Assembly (NCBI RefSeq): GCF_900963305.1
Contig: NC_042531.1
Span: forward strand, 8,420,480-8,484,479
Length of the DNA: 64,000 nt
Origin: Echeneis naucrates
Taxonomy: Eukaryota > Chordata > Actinopteri > Carangiformes > Echeneidae
Reading direction: 5' to 3'
Part shown: piece after piece, positions 48,467 to 62,189 of the stretch
Layout: every line of letters starts with the position of its first letter
Numbering within the stretch: the first letter of the stretch is position 1
Translations under genes and position numbers: made by a program
Notes under the pieces: model-generated
Told to the model about the DNA's origin: nothing
Seen by the model: only the letters and a program-made list of their open reading frames with translations
The model's database searches: none

Positions 48467-51400
48467 CTGAAGAGGACACAAACCTGTGGAGTGTTGACCA
48501 TATTGTGTTTCACTCACTGTAGGAGAACAGCATCTGTTTAGAGCACCATGTTCCCAGGAGAACAATGTTTCTCAGCCAGTGGACTTCTTTTATACATCAC
48601 CGGTTATCTTACTGGCTGAAATTACCTGACTAGTCCCAGGGGGAGGAAGTGTTAATAGATATTTTAGAGGTGCTGATGTATGAATAATTCGATTAGTGCA
48701 ACATGTTGCTTTCTGAGGAACCAGTGGAGTTTTATCTTTCAAGAAATCTAACTAAAAATCCATCACCCATTTGTAAGTAGTTCAGGGAGAAGAGAAAACA
48801 ATCATGAATCATGACTAACACTTATGTAACATTGCAGTACAGAGCGCTTCATAAGTGTGGCAGAGTAGCCTGCAGCCGCAATCATCCTGAAAATGCTCTG
48901 AGCTCAGTTCATTAAAATGCCTGACAGTTTTATAATCGGAGCTGTGAACCCCCTAAATGACAGAGTGGGTTTGGGATACTCTCTGTAGTCTCATCATAGA
49001 CTGTTAGGTTATGTCGGCACAACAGATTATCACCATCAGTAGGAACTTCTATGACAGGTTGAAAATTGAAGCCTGGAATCATTAGCCTGAGTCAATTTCT
49101 GCTTTTTCTGAGAAAAAAAAAAAAAACTAAAGGATTTCATAATTTTTCTATTAAACCAGGCTGGGGCTTTCACATTCCTGTCATTTCCCCAATTGTACCA
49201 TTATTTTTATTGTTAGATGGTCTAATGTTATTGTGTTCCACTTCTTAGCAGGTACTGCAACCCTGAGATCACAATGGATTTGCATCTTCTAGAAACAAGG
49301 CAAAACAAATTGTAATTACCTGGAATTATCTTTCTAATTGTAATCAGTTGGCAGTGATACCAAAGGACCATACCAGACCAAGTGGATTTCTTGTACTTAA
49401 GGACTGTGGCATTATGGCAGATGGCAAAGGCAGAATTATTGACTGATTGCTGCATAGACACAAGCCAACAGATTTAAATGTATTTGAATTTAAGTTTGTT
49501 CAAAAGAAGGCATTCAGCCTGAAGCAGTTTTCAAATCAGCAGGCCATGAATATCAAATCAGTGCAAAATTACACAGAGCACAGTGACTGGTGGACATCTG
49601 GTCAAACAGTGTCCTCAGATGTCTCCCTGCGCTGTCTGCGCCTTAGCATATCAAAACCAGCACTGGATTTCTCAGACAGAGAGAGAGGAGAACAGCTTCT
49701 AAAAGGAGACGGCGAAAAACAGAAACAGCAGTAAAAACATTGCTTTGTCTGAAAACCCCCTGTAATTTACATAACATCCAGAATAAGACATTACACAAGC
49801 AGTGGGCTAATGAGTATAATCTGCCAGGATTTTCAGACAGAGTTGCTCTTTGTTTTGAACTGCTGAGGTTGAACACCCCCCACCGCCACCATTACTATCC
49901 AACCTTGTTCATAAGCCCCCTACACAGTGAGAGCACATCACATGCACTGCAGAAAAGAGGGTAGATTGTTGCAAACATTTCATCAGCAAAGATCATCATT
50001 CCCCATTCTTCATGTGAAATAGTCAAATGTGTCATCTCTTCCAGCACCATTTAGCAAAGACCATCTTGCTCATTGTTGGCATGATTCTTCTGCTGCCCAT
50101 TTTCAGCCCTCCCGCCATTTACCTCCGTCAGCCGGCCTCTAGTGTCAGTTTATCTATCATTTGAGCCATCAGATAAATAACTCATGTGTCGGTGGAATAT
50201 AACCGAGCAAAGGTCTCAATTGTGGTGAAATAAATTTACAGTACAATTAGATTTAATATTATGCTATTGCTCCCACTGTTAGACACCAGTTTTCAAAAAT
50301 AATTTTAATAATGCTTCAAACCCATTCTGCAGTTTAGCTGCAGTCAAACAAATCATCCAGCAGTTGTTTATAATTTTTCTTTTTTTCTTTTTGAGGACTC
50401 AAAGTAAATTATCTTGGCTAATGTCTAACTTTAGGTGCATAGTTTCTATAAAACTTGTGTAACCAGGTTGCTGTCTTAATGACTCCTCTTCATCTGTGCT
50501 ATCGTCAGCTGTATTAACAGTGACCTGTTCAAACGTTTGCTTTAAAGCTGAGATTCAAACTGTATTCATCCTACCAAACAGCAGCTGGTGACAGAAATCC
50601 TGTGAAATGATCAAAATAGCTATTAAATGGATGTCCTTGTCTGTTTCTGAATGACCTTTCAACTGTAACTGAAATTTCATTCTTTGTATAAAAGCACCTA
50701 TTTCTTACCATCCAATAGTTTGAAATAAATAGACCTATGGACTTGGAAGCACTGACGTGGAAACCGTTTTTCATTTTGTCCTCGCCTTTCTCATTATTCA
50801 CCCAAGCTTCTCCTGGAAGGCAGCGCGGACTGCCACTGATCACACACTGATTATTTCCCAAACAGCCAATCTGAAAGCTCAGGGACTGAACTGATTATAA
50901 ATAGGTGCAATTAATTATACAGGGATATAGCACAGGGATTTTTTTTTATTTTTTTTTTTCAAGCTATTGTTTTGCAGGCAAAATGCATTTATATTCCCTT
51001 TTCCCCCCCAAACACATCCTTGCTGCTGTGTTCAGTGCAGCCCTTATTCCACCATGTAACAGCAGAGAGCTGGGATTCATAGTGCACAGTTCACTGAGCA
51101 GACGGGCCGTCTTTACAAGGTGAGGCTTATGAGGTGGACGAATGATTGTGGTTAAAGGCGCCCTAATTCCCCATTATTGCTTTCCTGATCGGGGAATAGT
51201 GGAGGACTGCCATTTGAAATTTGACACACTATACAGAAAAAAGGCATTAGGTCTGCTTGCACTGAGACATAAATGTAATAAAAAAGGGTGAAAACATCAG
51301 AATGTGCGGACAGATCAATAGCTGTCATGGCTTACTTGTATCAGAGCTGCATGTTTACACTGGACACTCGAGTGTCAGGCAGCTGCTCAAAAGAATTGAT

Positions 51401-53103
51401 ACAATCAAAATCTGCCAAGAAATGAATCTTTCAGTACACATGCTCTGCACTAACTTACTTATGGTTGTGTATTATGTTGTGTGTGTATGATGGGGTGAAT
51501 GGTGCACAAGAAAATTTTAATTGTAAAAAAAACAAAACAAAACAAAACAAAAACAAAACCTAGTTTCTAAAAACTACAATAGTAATAGTTCCTGTTCATT
51601 CTGGATAGTTGGAAGAGTTTAATGTGAATGTGTTTAGCAGTTCAAGTAATTCCAAGAAAGCTAATTTAAAAAACAAAAAAAACAAACTCATTTTAATGGA
51701 ACAAGGGGGGAAACAAAACAAAACAAAAAACAATAAAAACAAAGAGCCAGACAAACAAGAGCAAAGCTATTGGCAGGTCTTGACACCATTAGAAGGAAGA
51801 GGGGACAATGTTAATTTGTTAAATGGGCAAAGTAACAATTCCAAATGCATAATCTGCATATTTCAGATTTGTCCGTATCACTGTACATGCTGTATACACG
51901 AGAAATAAAGTTTGAGGACTTTTAGATAAATAGAAAACTGAGTCCACCAGTGAAAGGTTAGAATAAGAGAGCTTTCAGAAATCAATCAAAGTTGATATTT
52001 GACTTCAAAGCAATTTAAAATTCCTGAAAGGCCGTTGTAAAGCACAAACAGTAATTAGCCATCACTTCATTTAATGGGTGAATGTTAAAACAGTGATTAG
52101 CTTGTCTTTGTTGTCTTGATTAATTCATTCAGTAGAGTGAAAGCAAGCAGCTGCAAGTCTGCTAATCAGTGGCAGCAATCACCACAACACACCAATCTCC
52201 ATGACGGTCTGGTGTGAGGAAAATATATTATAGTGTGCAGAGAGCTCCATCAGGACAAGAACAGATCTAAAATCCATTTTTCTTAGAGGATAATAGGAAA
52301 CACTGATTCGAGCGATGTCAATACTGGTGATTATTTCTGTGCCATTTTCAATTTGTTGGTTTTGTATGGTTTTTATTCATACAGATGGATATGCAGTCCA
52401 ACTTGCATCCAGTTCAACAGTAAACTGTACAAAAAAACCCTTACCTAACAGCTTTGTCATTTATTTTTATTTCATAGATTTGGGACCATCTGAGGGTTGA
52501 GTTTCTGTCACTGAAGCATCTAAAATGTTGATGAATTAACCTGCTTCTTCTAAATATTAGATTGCATGTAAAATGTTTTTTTTTTTTTTTAAGTTAGTGG
52601 TAAATTGTAGATGACCCGACTAACTAACTTCAATGCTTTTCTACTTCCAAAGTGCAGTTGCAACACATGCTGGCTCATTGTCGCCACTTCCTCGCACTCG
52701 AGCCAAATGAGCTTCATCTGTACGTCTCACGTTGCTGCCAACATGCTGCGGTTACTCAGAATCCAACCTCAGAGTCAAAGCTATTAGCTTCACATTGTCC
52801 CAGCTAGAGCAGCAGCCAACTGTTTGCAGATAAAATATACACAAGAGTGTATAACTGCTTCATACTAGAAGTGGAGGTGTCAAGCACTAGCAATTTTGAC
52901 CATGACATGAACTGAATTTTGGTGACCTATATGCTAAATAATGAATTATTTCAAATAAGCGACTCAACAAAAGGCCATTAGTATTCAACCTTTTCCACCC
53001 ACAAAGAGACTGAAACTGTTCTTTACTTCTGATCTCACACTGAGGCCATTTTTAATTGCTGGAGCTGTAAATTGTAACTTAACTGGTCAAATACATGGCC
53101 CCC

Positions 53104-53124
53104 TTTTTTTTTTGGGGGGGGGGG
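53104..53124. repeat. T10-G11 homopolymer junction
   Basis: Ten T are followed directly by eleven G. No other structure is seen. Confidence 0.85.
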
Positions 53125-54639
53125 TTCACTACAGCTGAGCACTTAAGCAAAACAGCAGTAAAGAGTGCATTTGTTGGAAACTATTTGGAGCTGTGGATTA
53201 ATACACCTTTGGTTTGATACTGAGTATTTACAGGTTTATCAGCACGTCACCTAACCCATCCTTTAAAAAGAAAACATCCCTCACTGTGTTTGGCTCCACA
53301 GCTGGCACAGTCGGGCTGAAGAGTATTTTGTCTCAGTAGACCTGATCCTCGTTTCACCTCGATAATTTACGAGCATGAGAAGCATAAGACAGTAAAAGCC
53401 GATAAAAGCTGTGACCTCACAGTCCCTGGTGTCATCAGATAAACCACTGTAATCACACTCCCCTCCATGTGTGCCCTCATTTGCTCAGCGCTACTCTTAA
53501 ACATTTGATAGTTAAATTCTGGGCCTGGAGCCGCCTCTGTAATCCCATTAAGTTCATCAAGCTCAGCCTCGACTTAAATCTCGTGGAAAACACATGAGAG
53601 CATGAGGGATCTTGCTGAGCGGGAACTAATTCTGTCAAATTGTGTGCATCTTGAACGTATTTCTTAAAGTTTTTTTTAAAGGATTTCTGAAATCCACCCC
53701 AGACCCATTTAGCAGAATTATGGAAATCCCATTAAAGGGTGACTGACTTGGGTTAGTACTGTAGAAATGAGAAAATACAGCTGTTGGGACAAAAACGGAC
53801 TTAGCTCGTCTTTCGTGTCTCACAATGAATATACAAATTCAGAGGTGAGAATGTATAGATAGATTCTCGCTCATTGTACCCATTAGATTTATTGATGGAA
53901 ATAATGGAAGATGTTAATTCACAGAAAAACTGGAACGTAAGACAGCAAAGAGAGTCAACATTGATTTCACTCAAACATTTTGCATGAGTTGTATGTAAAA
54001 TTCCCACCGAGTACTTGTCCCTCAACGTCATTTCAATGGAGCTACGTCCTTAAAGCAGGCCAGCGAGTCAAACATCTAACCAGCCAATCAGAGGTCAATG
54101 AATTTCCTTTAGACAATGCCACTAAACTGTTTTTACAGCAGTCTGTTGTGCGATCTTGCATGTTTTGTTGTGCGCGGTGCTGTTGCTTCAATAATGAATT
54201 GAGCTGCAGCGGGCACAGATGTTTTTAAAGCTGCTTACTTTGTTGGTCACATCAAATTAGAAACTAAAACCTTCCCCCACTTCATATGAAGCCCCAGTGA
54301 TTGACTACAGGATTTTGTGAACACTTCCTGACAGGAGCATTTGTCTGGTAAGTGGGTTAGAATCAGCACAAAGAAGGGGACACTGATTTAAAAATAAAGA
54401 GGAAAAAAAGCCTCTTATTGTGCATTTAAAGTCAAATTTTTTGACATTCCTTTATCTCAAACAGCAGAAGTAGAACAAGACAGACATGCTGGCTGCTGTG
54501 TACGGCCACATACTCACATTAACAACGCTAGCATGTTTGTATAAAGTTGACCGTGTGTTCTTGTGCATTTTCAGACGGGAACTAAACATTTTCATTTTGA
54601 TGAGATGATGCTACTTTATGAAAAGTCACCTGGACATTA

Positions 54640-54708
54640 CTGACCTGGTGAAAGTGCTGGCTGTGAGGCTCAGAACGGACTGGACCCTCCAGGGAGAGAA
54701 ACCAGGCT

Positions 54709-54739
<31 letters not shown>

Positions 54740-55010
54740 GCAGACAGGAGGCTGGTCAGTTGTCCCGGGCAGAGACGAGGGACACGGGTCAAAGACAGGG
54801 ATCATTCGAGTGAAGAGTGCTTGAAAGTCTTGCATGAGGGCTAAGAACAACCTGACAAGGAGAGAGTGAGCAGGAGAGGCTTGTGTACAGACTAATTGGT
54901 GATCAGGAGCAGCTGTGTGCAGCAGGTGAGGGGAAGAGTCCTGATGAGGGGGGAGTAACAGTGAGTTTAGGTGAGAGCAATCCAACGGGGACTGTGACAA
55001 CAAGAGCGTC
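54640..55010. mobile_element. Probable interspersed repeat with a poly-G run, family unknown
   Basis: The purine-rich text (words such as GAGACGAGGGACACGGGTCA, GACAGGGATCATTCGAG, AACCTGACAAGG, GATCAGGAGCAGCTGTGTGC) has the style of a dispersed repeat that I recall in many fish genomes, and its composition differs sharply from both flanks. No terminal repeats or target duplication could be defined, so neither borders nor class are certain. Confidence 0.3.
54709..54738 (+). repeat. Poly-G run of 30 bases
   Basis: Thirty consecutive G on the plus strand, inside the suspected interspersed repeat. Confidence 0.9.
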
Positions 55011-55419
55011 ACGCAGTTATTTCGATTTTAGACAAAATAATCCGACATAAAAACAGCGAGACTAATATACGACACATCATGAATGTTTTGGAAGTATTTT
55101 ATATTAACCTTACCCAGAACAATAAAGTGTCTGGCCCATGAATATCCCCTGTTGGTCAACGTGCAAACAGAAACTGAAGATCGAAAGTGAGAAAATTAAG
55201 AATATATCACAATGACCACAAAACCACAAGAATGTGCTGAGAGCCAGCTTAATAAAACTCTGGACAATCTGTACAATATGGCCCACCATGAAATGATCGA
55301 CGGCGTAATGAAGGAGCTAATGAGGGGGATCAAGATCGCTGCAGAGCCAATAAATCAACACAAGTGTGCCTGCAATGATACAGGAGCAATCAGTAACACC
55401 GGTCAGTGCTCAGGGAGCC

Positions 55420-55439
55420 GGGGGGGGGGGGGGGGGGGG
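55420..55439 (+). repeat. Poly-G run of 20 bases
   Basis: Twenty consecutive G, 680 bp beyond the longer run. The surrounding text has no recognised family. Confidence 0.9.
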
Positions 55440-58400
55440 ACAGATACAGGGGTCAGAACTAAAAAGCAAGTCAAAGTCAAGAACACATTCATGTTTTATG
55501 TTTTTAAAACGTAAATGTCCTGAGCAGACAACATAAATTGGACTTTTTTGTGTAATGAAAGAGGTAAAAATAGAGTTTCATGATGAATAGGTATGGATAT
55601 AGTCCCTTCATTTAAAGAATGAAGAATTCCTGTTGACTTTTCTGTGGATAAAAATCCATCCTCACATTCCCACTGACGTGTCTGCCAATCGATACGGCTT
55701 TGCACTGATAAGCAGTTAGTGAATAAGATCCCCTTGTGAGAGCACGTTGAAGCGAAAGGTCAATCAACACTTCAGTGAAGAGACACCTGAGGAGGCACCT
55801 TGACAGCACACTTTAAAATCCTTTAAAAAATAAATTGTCCTCGCAGTGCGATCAGTAGACAATTCCACTGCTGTTGTCATCCTCGAATCAATATTTATGA
55901 AATATGAATTCGAAACAAACAGCAAGACGGTTTTGCCGTCAGATTCTGTCACTGACAAAGAAAGTGAGACGCCAGCGGAGATGACAGCAGCTTTTGTCTC
56001 ATCTTGAACAAAAGAATAGAAACAACAGCAGAGATTGGTTTAGGTTTAAGTAAGGCTGGCATTTTTCCAAACCTTTCAGTCTTCAAATAGCATGAAAACA
56101 CCAAAGCCTGCAGCACATCCATCCATCGTCTCAGCACTGAGGATCCTACCACGTCTGACTCTCAGCCCAAAGTCCATCCTGCCTCTTCAAGCTGTAAACA
56201 CGGTGTGATTCACTGAAATTATTTAATTTGTCAATAGAGGAGGGCAATTTATTGGTGGGATGATGTTGTCGTTTTTTTTTTTTTTGTTGTTGTTGTTGTT
56301 TTGTTTTTGGTATCGAGAAAAATTTGATTCTTTATTGTTGTCAACGCTAACAGTGGATCACAAGATTACAGAATTCGTTTTTCAGACTTCTTTTCTTTCA
56401 CTGTTCACAGCTAAAGAACCTGTGAAAAGGTGAAACTGTTGCTTCATGTTAGAGGTTATAAGGTTAGAAAGATCTAATGTGTCTGTAGGAGGTTGATTCA
56501 AAATGAACTAGTGCGGCCATGATCATGGTAATAATCACACACACTGTGTTTTCACCTACAATCAGCCCTCAGATGTAACGTTACACACGGGTCACTTCAA
56601 GGAGCTACGAATTGAATGTCATGAGTTTGCTCTTTTTTTTTTCCTTGTAGTTAAAAACCAGGGTGCATTCTACTCAACAAGGTCCAGAGCCGACACATTT
56701 ACTGGGAGTGACAGACAACAACAATGGGAAAAGTTTGTCATAGAAACTAAAAAGAAACGCGTTACCTTCAAAAGGAGCCAATCAGCCTCGCGTCCACTTT
56801 ACCGTTGGAGGCAATTTAAAGGAAGCCAGTTGTACAGCTGGAATAACAGAGACTGTCAGAGGAGTGTTGTGTCTCCAGAATGACCTCTTATGCTTTAACT
56901 ACAGTTTCCCAATGGATCGTGTACCGAAGTCGAATGCAGAATTTAAGGTGGAGTTCTGTTGCATTTGCCCAGTAGAGGATCAGAATACCTGTTAAATCCC
57001 AGCCTGTCTATCCTTCTGCCAGCTTGTATAGCTTTGTGTCATGAGTGCACAGACCACCATAAAATATTGACAATAAAATGAGCAAAGTCGCATTGGGAGG
57101 CAGGATCAAGTGATGGTGGCGGGACCATCCAGACAGTAATGGGTGAACCATGGACCTTGATGCATGGGGGGAGGACATACTGCAGCCTCTAGTCACACCA
57201 GGGGGTCTGCTGCCCAGGGGAAGGATTGGCAGAGTCATGCACGTGGATATGCCCACTGGGGATTTGTCTCCACCCGCGCACTTGGTGATAGCTGATAATG
57301 CCATTAAACATGCACATCCCTGGTGGCAGAGGCAGATGCCATGCCCAGCCGCCCTCCAGTCAATAGGAAGAGCAAACAGACTTAGTCTGATAGCACGTAG
57401 AGGTTGCCAACTGGAAATAATGAGCAGTTATCAGTATTTGTAGAACGAACATATTATATCTCATCAAGAGTTTAATTAAAAGCAGAGAGCATGTATAAAA
57501 GAAATATCTTATTCCTTCGATTTGAATAACAATAGAGGCCATCTTTGCTTGGTGCTGCTGGCAGCTTGCTTTGAGTCCCATGTTGGGTTTGGGACACAAC
57601 CATTGTATTTACATAATCTGAATTAAATGTAAATCAAGCTGCTTCATCTCTGTCTCCCTGGAATTGAGGGGTTAAAGCACGTGCTCAAAAACAGCACCCC
57701 TCAGCAGGGTGAGCGTATCCTCATTGTCAGGAAATCTGGAGTGCAAGGCCTGGAGCGCCGTATTTTCAGCAAACCTCTGCGTTTTGCACATTTAGCCCTG
57801 ATGCCCCCTGAAGGAAGAAGGGCCAGCCACTTTGTATTTATGATACAATTCACATAAATGAGGCCGCTAGGCTTTAATCTTTGCCTAATTAAGTGGCAGT
57901 CTGACGAGGAAGACTGCTGAAGTCCAAAGCAAAATACCTGTCAAATAATGGGAACAGCTGGAGCAGCCTGTCTGTCAGCAGACCAGCTCCACATTATTAT
58001 CCTGCTCATTTATGGAGACGCTAAAACAGAAAGTCTCACAGCTACTGTGATACGTTTTACCATTTTTACTTCAATGGCCATTCCCTCCTAATTGGACGCT
58101 GCTGTGTGTGATGGGTCCACGTGTGCACTTGATAATTTTGTAAGATATGGAGTCCGCTGATGGGGAAAGGCTAATTCATAGACAATATATTTTAATTTCA
58201 TTTGACTGTGATGATCAACACTGTCTGCTTTCTGTTTGAAAGCTTCTGTTTCCTGCTGCATTAGTTAGAAAATGGGGAAAACATCTCAACACTCTGCATT
58301 CATTAATGAAAACCTCAACACACACACAAACACACACACAGGGGAGCTCAATTAATCCAACAGTTAAAATGAAAAGCCTTCATACAGAGGTGCAAGAAAA

Positions 58401-58833
58401 AAAAAACTGAGGCTCCCCCTTTGATATAAATTCAAAGATGCAAGGGCACACACTCGGCTCCAGCTTTGTAAATATGACCTACATTGTAAACACAAACAAT
58501 TCTTCCTCTGTGATCAGCAGCTAATCACCAGCGCCTCGGTTAGGGAGCCGTGTGTTGGCAGGGAACCATTTCTGAAACAAACAAAACCAAAATGATAATC
58601 ACATCGTCTCCAACTCTCACCAACTCTTCATAATTATAACAAGTCATACAGATATTTTGTTTCACATTTAAATGACACAATTAGAATTAGTGACACCGGG
58701 GGTGTTGTGGCGCTTTCAGTAAATCTTTTATTTTAAAATAGCTCCTATTCTGTAAACTCTACGGTGAGAAGTCTTCTCAATTTGAAGTGTGTATAAAGCA
58801 CAGATGCACTGAGGCAGTCTTCAGTTTGGATGT

Positions 58834-58848
58834 AGCGCCGCCTGCTGG
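58834..58848 (-). promoter_or_regulatory. CTCF-like motif, reverse orientation
   Basis: AGCGCCGCCTGCTGG matches 14 of 15 positions of the reverse-complement core. It lies between chn1 and atf2. Confidence 0.35.
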
Positions 58849-59558
58849 ACATTTACAGCTTGTGCTGTGGATTCATCAGAGAGCTGTGACTTAAGCCTTT
58901 TTTTTTTTATATTATTATGAGCAGTAGTTTCTATTTGTTTACATAATTTCCTCCAGATAAGGGCTGGTGTGCCAGCATCTAATGTAATGTTGGGTTTATT
59001 TCGTAAACCAACTTATTTATATAGTCCATTTTATCATGGTTGGGAATTAACACATTAGCATAAATATCTACTCATTGTTTTATAGTCTTCTGCTATAATA
59101 ATAAACACTTTCACCATTAAAACACAGAGTAATGTACGGGAGTTGATATTGAAACATTAAAGGTTGTAAAGTCTTAATTTAAAAGAGAGATTTGGAAGCA
59201 CCTTTCACATTAAAATTCCTTCAGTGCGTTTGAATGGAGAGACAGAGCTGCAGGCTGAGACTGATGTGTTCAGGCACAAACAGCTCAGTGCGTCTCAATC
59301 AACGGCTGTAAAAGGCAGCTTTGGATGACAGTGCTGAACTTAATAAATAATCATGAGCAGGTACACGTCACATTTTAAATTCATAACAGTGATCATCACA
59401 CACAGACACACCTCATCTCCTTGATGCATTTTCTAATAATAGTTTGCAGATGTCGTGTGTTTTTCTTTGGTCAGTTTATTGCTACAGTGATATTCTGGTA
59501 TCAGCATCACTGGAGGTTCAGCTGACCCATAAAAAAAACAACTTTTAGACCAAACTTA

Positions 59559-59582
59559 ATTATTATTATTATTATTATTATT
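59559..59582. repeat. (ATT)8 microsatellite
   Basis: Eight ATT units in intergenic DNA. Confidence 0.9.
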
Positions 59583-59755
59583 CATATTTTATAGCTCTCT
59601 AAATAAACATATACAGTCTGTTCTAAAGTACACTATTCTTTATTTGCTCTTTTGAGCTTGTACTTAATTAACATTAACATTTTGACTATTTGTCATTAAT
59701 AGATGCAAACAGTACACAAAGGTGTTTTTATACTGTGATAGCTTTACTTCCACAC

Positions 59756-59961
59756 CAGACACCAACTCTGTTCCTGAAGAGCTACTGACCTGCATGTTTA
59801 AGAGGTTTCCCTGCTCTCACACACCGGATTCAAGTGAGCAGTTGCTCATCAAGCTCAGCTGAGGCCTTATAAGGAGCCACTCATTTGAATCAGGTGTCTT
59901 GGAGCAGGGAAACCTCGAAAGCATGCCAGACGGTCACCAGGGCCGGAGTTGGTGACACCTG
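59756..59961. mobile_element. Palindromic MITE, hAT-like
   Basis: The left half (CAGACACCAACTCTGTTCCTG ... CTGCATGTTT ... TTTCCCTGCTC ... ATTCAAGTGAGCAG) is mirrored by the right half (ATTTGAATCAGGTGTCTTGG, AGCAGGGAAACCTCGAAAGC, GGGCCGGAGTTGGTGACACC TG). This is the arrangement of the widespread fish fold-back element that begins CAGGGGTGTCCAACTCCGGT and has a TTCAAAT...ATTTGAATCAGGTGT core. At about 206 bp it is complete in outline but decayed. Clean 8-bp target duplications were not found. Confidence 0.7.
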
Positions 59962-60460
59962 ATCTCCACTCTTATACTGTCACCATGAAAATTCAGTCAG
60001 TGAAAGATTGAGATGACAACATGAGACAGAACCAATAATTTTTGGTTTTGCTGACTCCATAAATCCACCGCGAGCATCCCCAAGATGGCAATTATTCTTT
60101 TTATAGGACAAAAGCCAAAACCACATGCCCATGGCTGTAAATCTCCAGGTCTACATCAGAGATCAGTTCTTCCACAAGGTGGCAGACTGAACCACAGAAA
60201 AGGTTTTTGTTCACCAGCAACACGTGATCTGCTCACTTCTGCTCCTTTGGTCAATAGACAGTGGCTTCATGAGAAAGTTCAAATGAAACTACTGTGAACT
60301 CTTTCTGGGACTGGATTTATCCATTGATGACATTATTTAAGATCATCTTGTTTAAGAGAGTAAAATGTTATTTTAATTATTTACCAACATGCTGGTTCCA
60401 GTTGATGTGGATTAAATATAGACAGTATCAGGCTGGATGTTTTAAAGAGATATTAAAAGG

Positions 60461-60466
60461 TTTATT
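60461..60466 (-). terminator. atf2: Probable atf2 poly(A) signal
   Basis: TTTATT on the plus strand gives AATAAA for the minus-strand gene, about 1.73 kb after the atf2 stop codon. The AT-rich DNA 60467-62189 is read as atf2 3' UTR. Confidence 0.4.
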
Positions 60467-62189
60467 ACAACAACTTATCAATTCAAATTTTATACAGAAC
60501 TTTCACAAGTTACAAGTACACTTTTCACTTTCAACACAGTATCACACCCCTTTTTAGCAGTAAAGCCAAGTTTAAAACAAATAACCAAAGTTTTCTTAAG
60601 CTTAGAGCCACAACTCAAGTTAAAACAACTTCTTTTTACTGATATTTATCTGGCTGAGACATTATTGTACAAACTGTTAAATTCTCGCAGAGAATCATTA
60701 TCTCATGCAGATAGCACATGACAGTATAGTTGAAAAAAAAAATCATACTTTAAGAAAACAATGTGTTAGCTCCTTGTAAAACTACACAGTAGTAAGCTGG
60801 TACAGACTAAGAGAAAAGGCAAATTGACTGTGATTTGCTCCCTATGATTATTTCACAATCCTTACAAAGCAGTAGTAGCATTACTGTAATATACAGGATG
60901 TGATTCCAGTTCACATCTGAATGCTTTAATTTGACATGACAACATCATTGAGTCGGGGAGAGGCCTATCCTAATGGCTGGATAAAGGTCAGTTTTTAACA
61001 GCTACCAGAATTAATGTGATCAACAGCTCAGCTACTGAATCCCGACTATCCTATAAAAAACAACAGTACATAACACCTTGAAAGATCACATACAATGTAT
61101 CATTGATGTTATTTACAATGTCTTCTAAAAACATCATCTAGAATTGAAATCATGAAAACAGCATAATGTCCTTAAGTGTTTTGTATTCGACACTAGAGCC
61201 ATAAATGGTCAACTATAAAGCAAAGACAGTATATAAAAGCAATACATCTCTACTGAGCAAGTTCATGAGACCCTTCAAATGAGAGGACGGCAATCAACAT
61301 AATAATCTGCATTAAAAAGGTAAAGAAGTAATTTATACAAAAGCTTTAATGGCACTGAATGAAGTCAACATCACCATGATTGAGTAATGGAAAAGATACT
61401 GCAATCCTACAATCACTGCTTCAGGAACAATCTGACTACAGATGGAATGTCAATGAAATAACAAAAATTTCTAACCAACTCACCCCCTTAAGACAATTAT
61501 TTTACAAGCAGAGGGGAGCTCAAACATTCAAACTGCACAATGTGACCACAGCTAATCTCAAAAAAAAAAAAATCAAAGTCAGATTCTGCTGTTTACATTT
61601 GTGTAATGTGACAGTATTCAAATCTACTTTTAAAAAGCTGCCAGTACTTGTGTGGACTGTCAAACTCCAAAAAGGTAAACCCCTCATCTCTCAAAATGTG
61701 CAAAATGGAAAAAGCTAATTACAACAAAAAGTGACTACTCCTTATGCAACTATATGTGTAGATAGTTCTTAGAAAAGTCATGAAAACAAACTAATTACAA
61801 ATGAGCCACAACACACTTTGGTAAGGTTTCTAACAATTCATTAATCAACCTCTCAGGCTGAGCGTCATCAAATAAAAAAATATATAAGATTAATAAATAA
61901 GTGACACAAATACAAAAACATTTTTAGAATCACGTGTTTTACATCTTACACCTAAAGTGCCTTTTCTTTTGTCTTCATCAATTCCAGAGAAAACATTGCA
62001 TTTTCAAAAGCATTGCCTATGGAGGACAAAACGGACCAAACGGAAAATAAAAAACAAACTGAGCAATAATAAATTAAAAACAGTACGTTCCAAACTGAAG
62101 CTGAGAGAGAATTGAAATCCTCTGTTTGTCAGAGAGAGAAAAGAGGCTACGGCGCTCCCGTGCTGACACTTGGGCATCGTTGGGGATGA

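Larger units (their letters stand above)
43375..60460. other. chn1-atf2 interval, no gene recognised
   Basis: About 17 kb. It should hold the chn1 alpha1 promoter on the left and, if conserved, the SH2 exons of alpha2-chimaerin. I looked for reverse-complement words of the SH2 and linker peptides and found none. The interval contains a candidate orphan exon (48374-48466), a poly-G-bearing repeat region (54640-55010), a palindromic MITE (59756-59961), simple repeats, and mixed-composition stretches (for example 57640-58030) that look like conserved non-coding DNA. Confidence 0.45.

Noticed and set aside
49447-49734. Plus-strand frame of 95 codons between chn1 and atf2
   Set aside because: No recognisable domain, no promoter or splice context; within chance length for this composition.
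54618-54824. Frame of about 68 codons running through the poly-G tract
   Set aside because: It is open only because the G run encodes glycine; no gene structure supports it.
57008-57443. Overlapping frames on both strands at 57008-57443
   Set aside because: Neither reads like a known protein, codon use is not gene-like, and no splice context links them to a neighbour.
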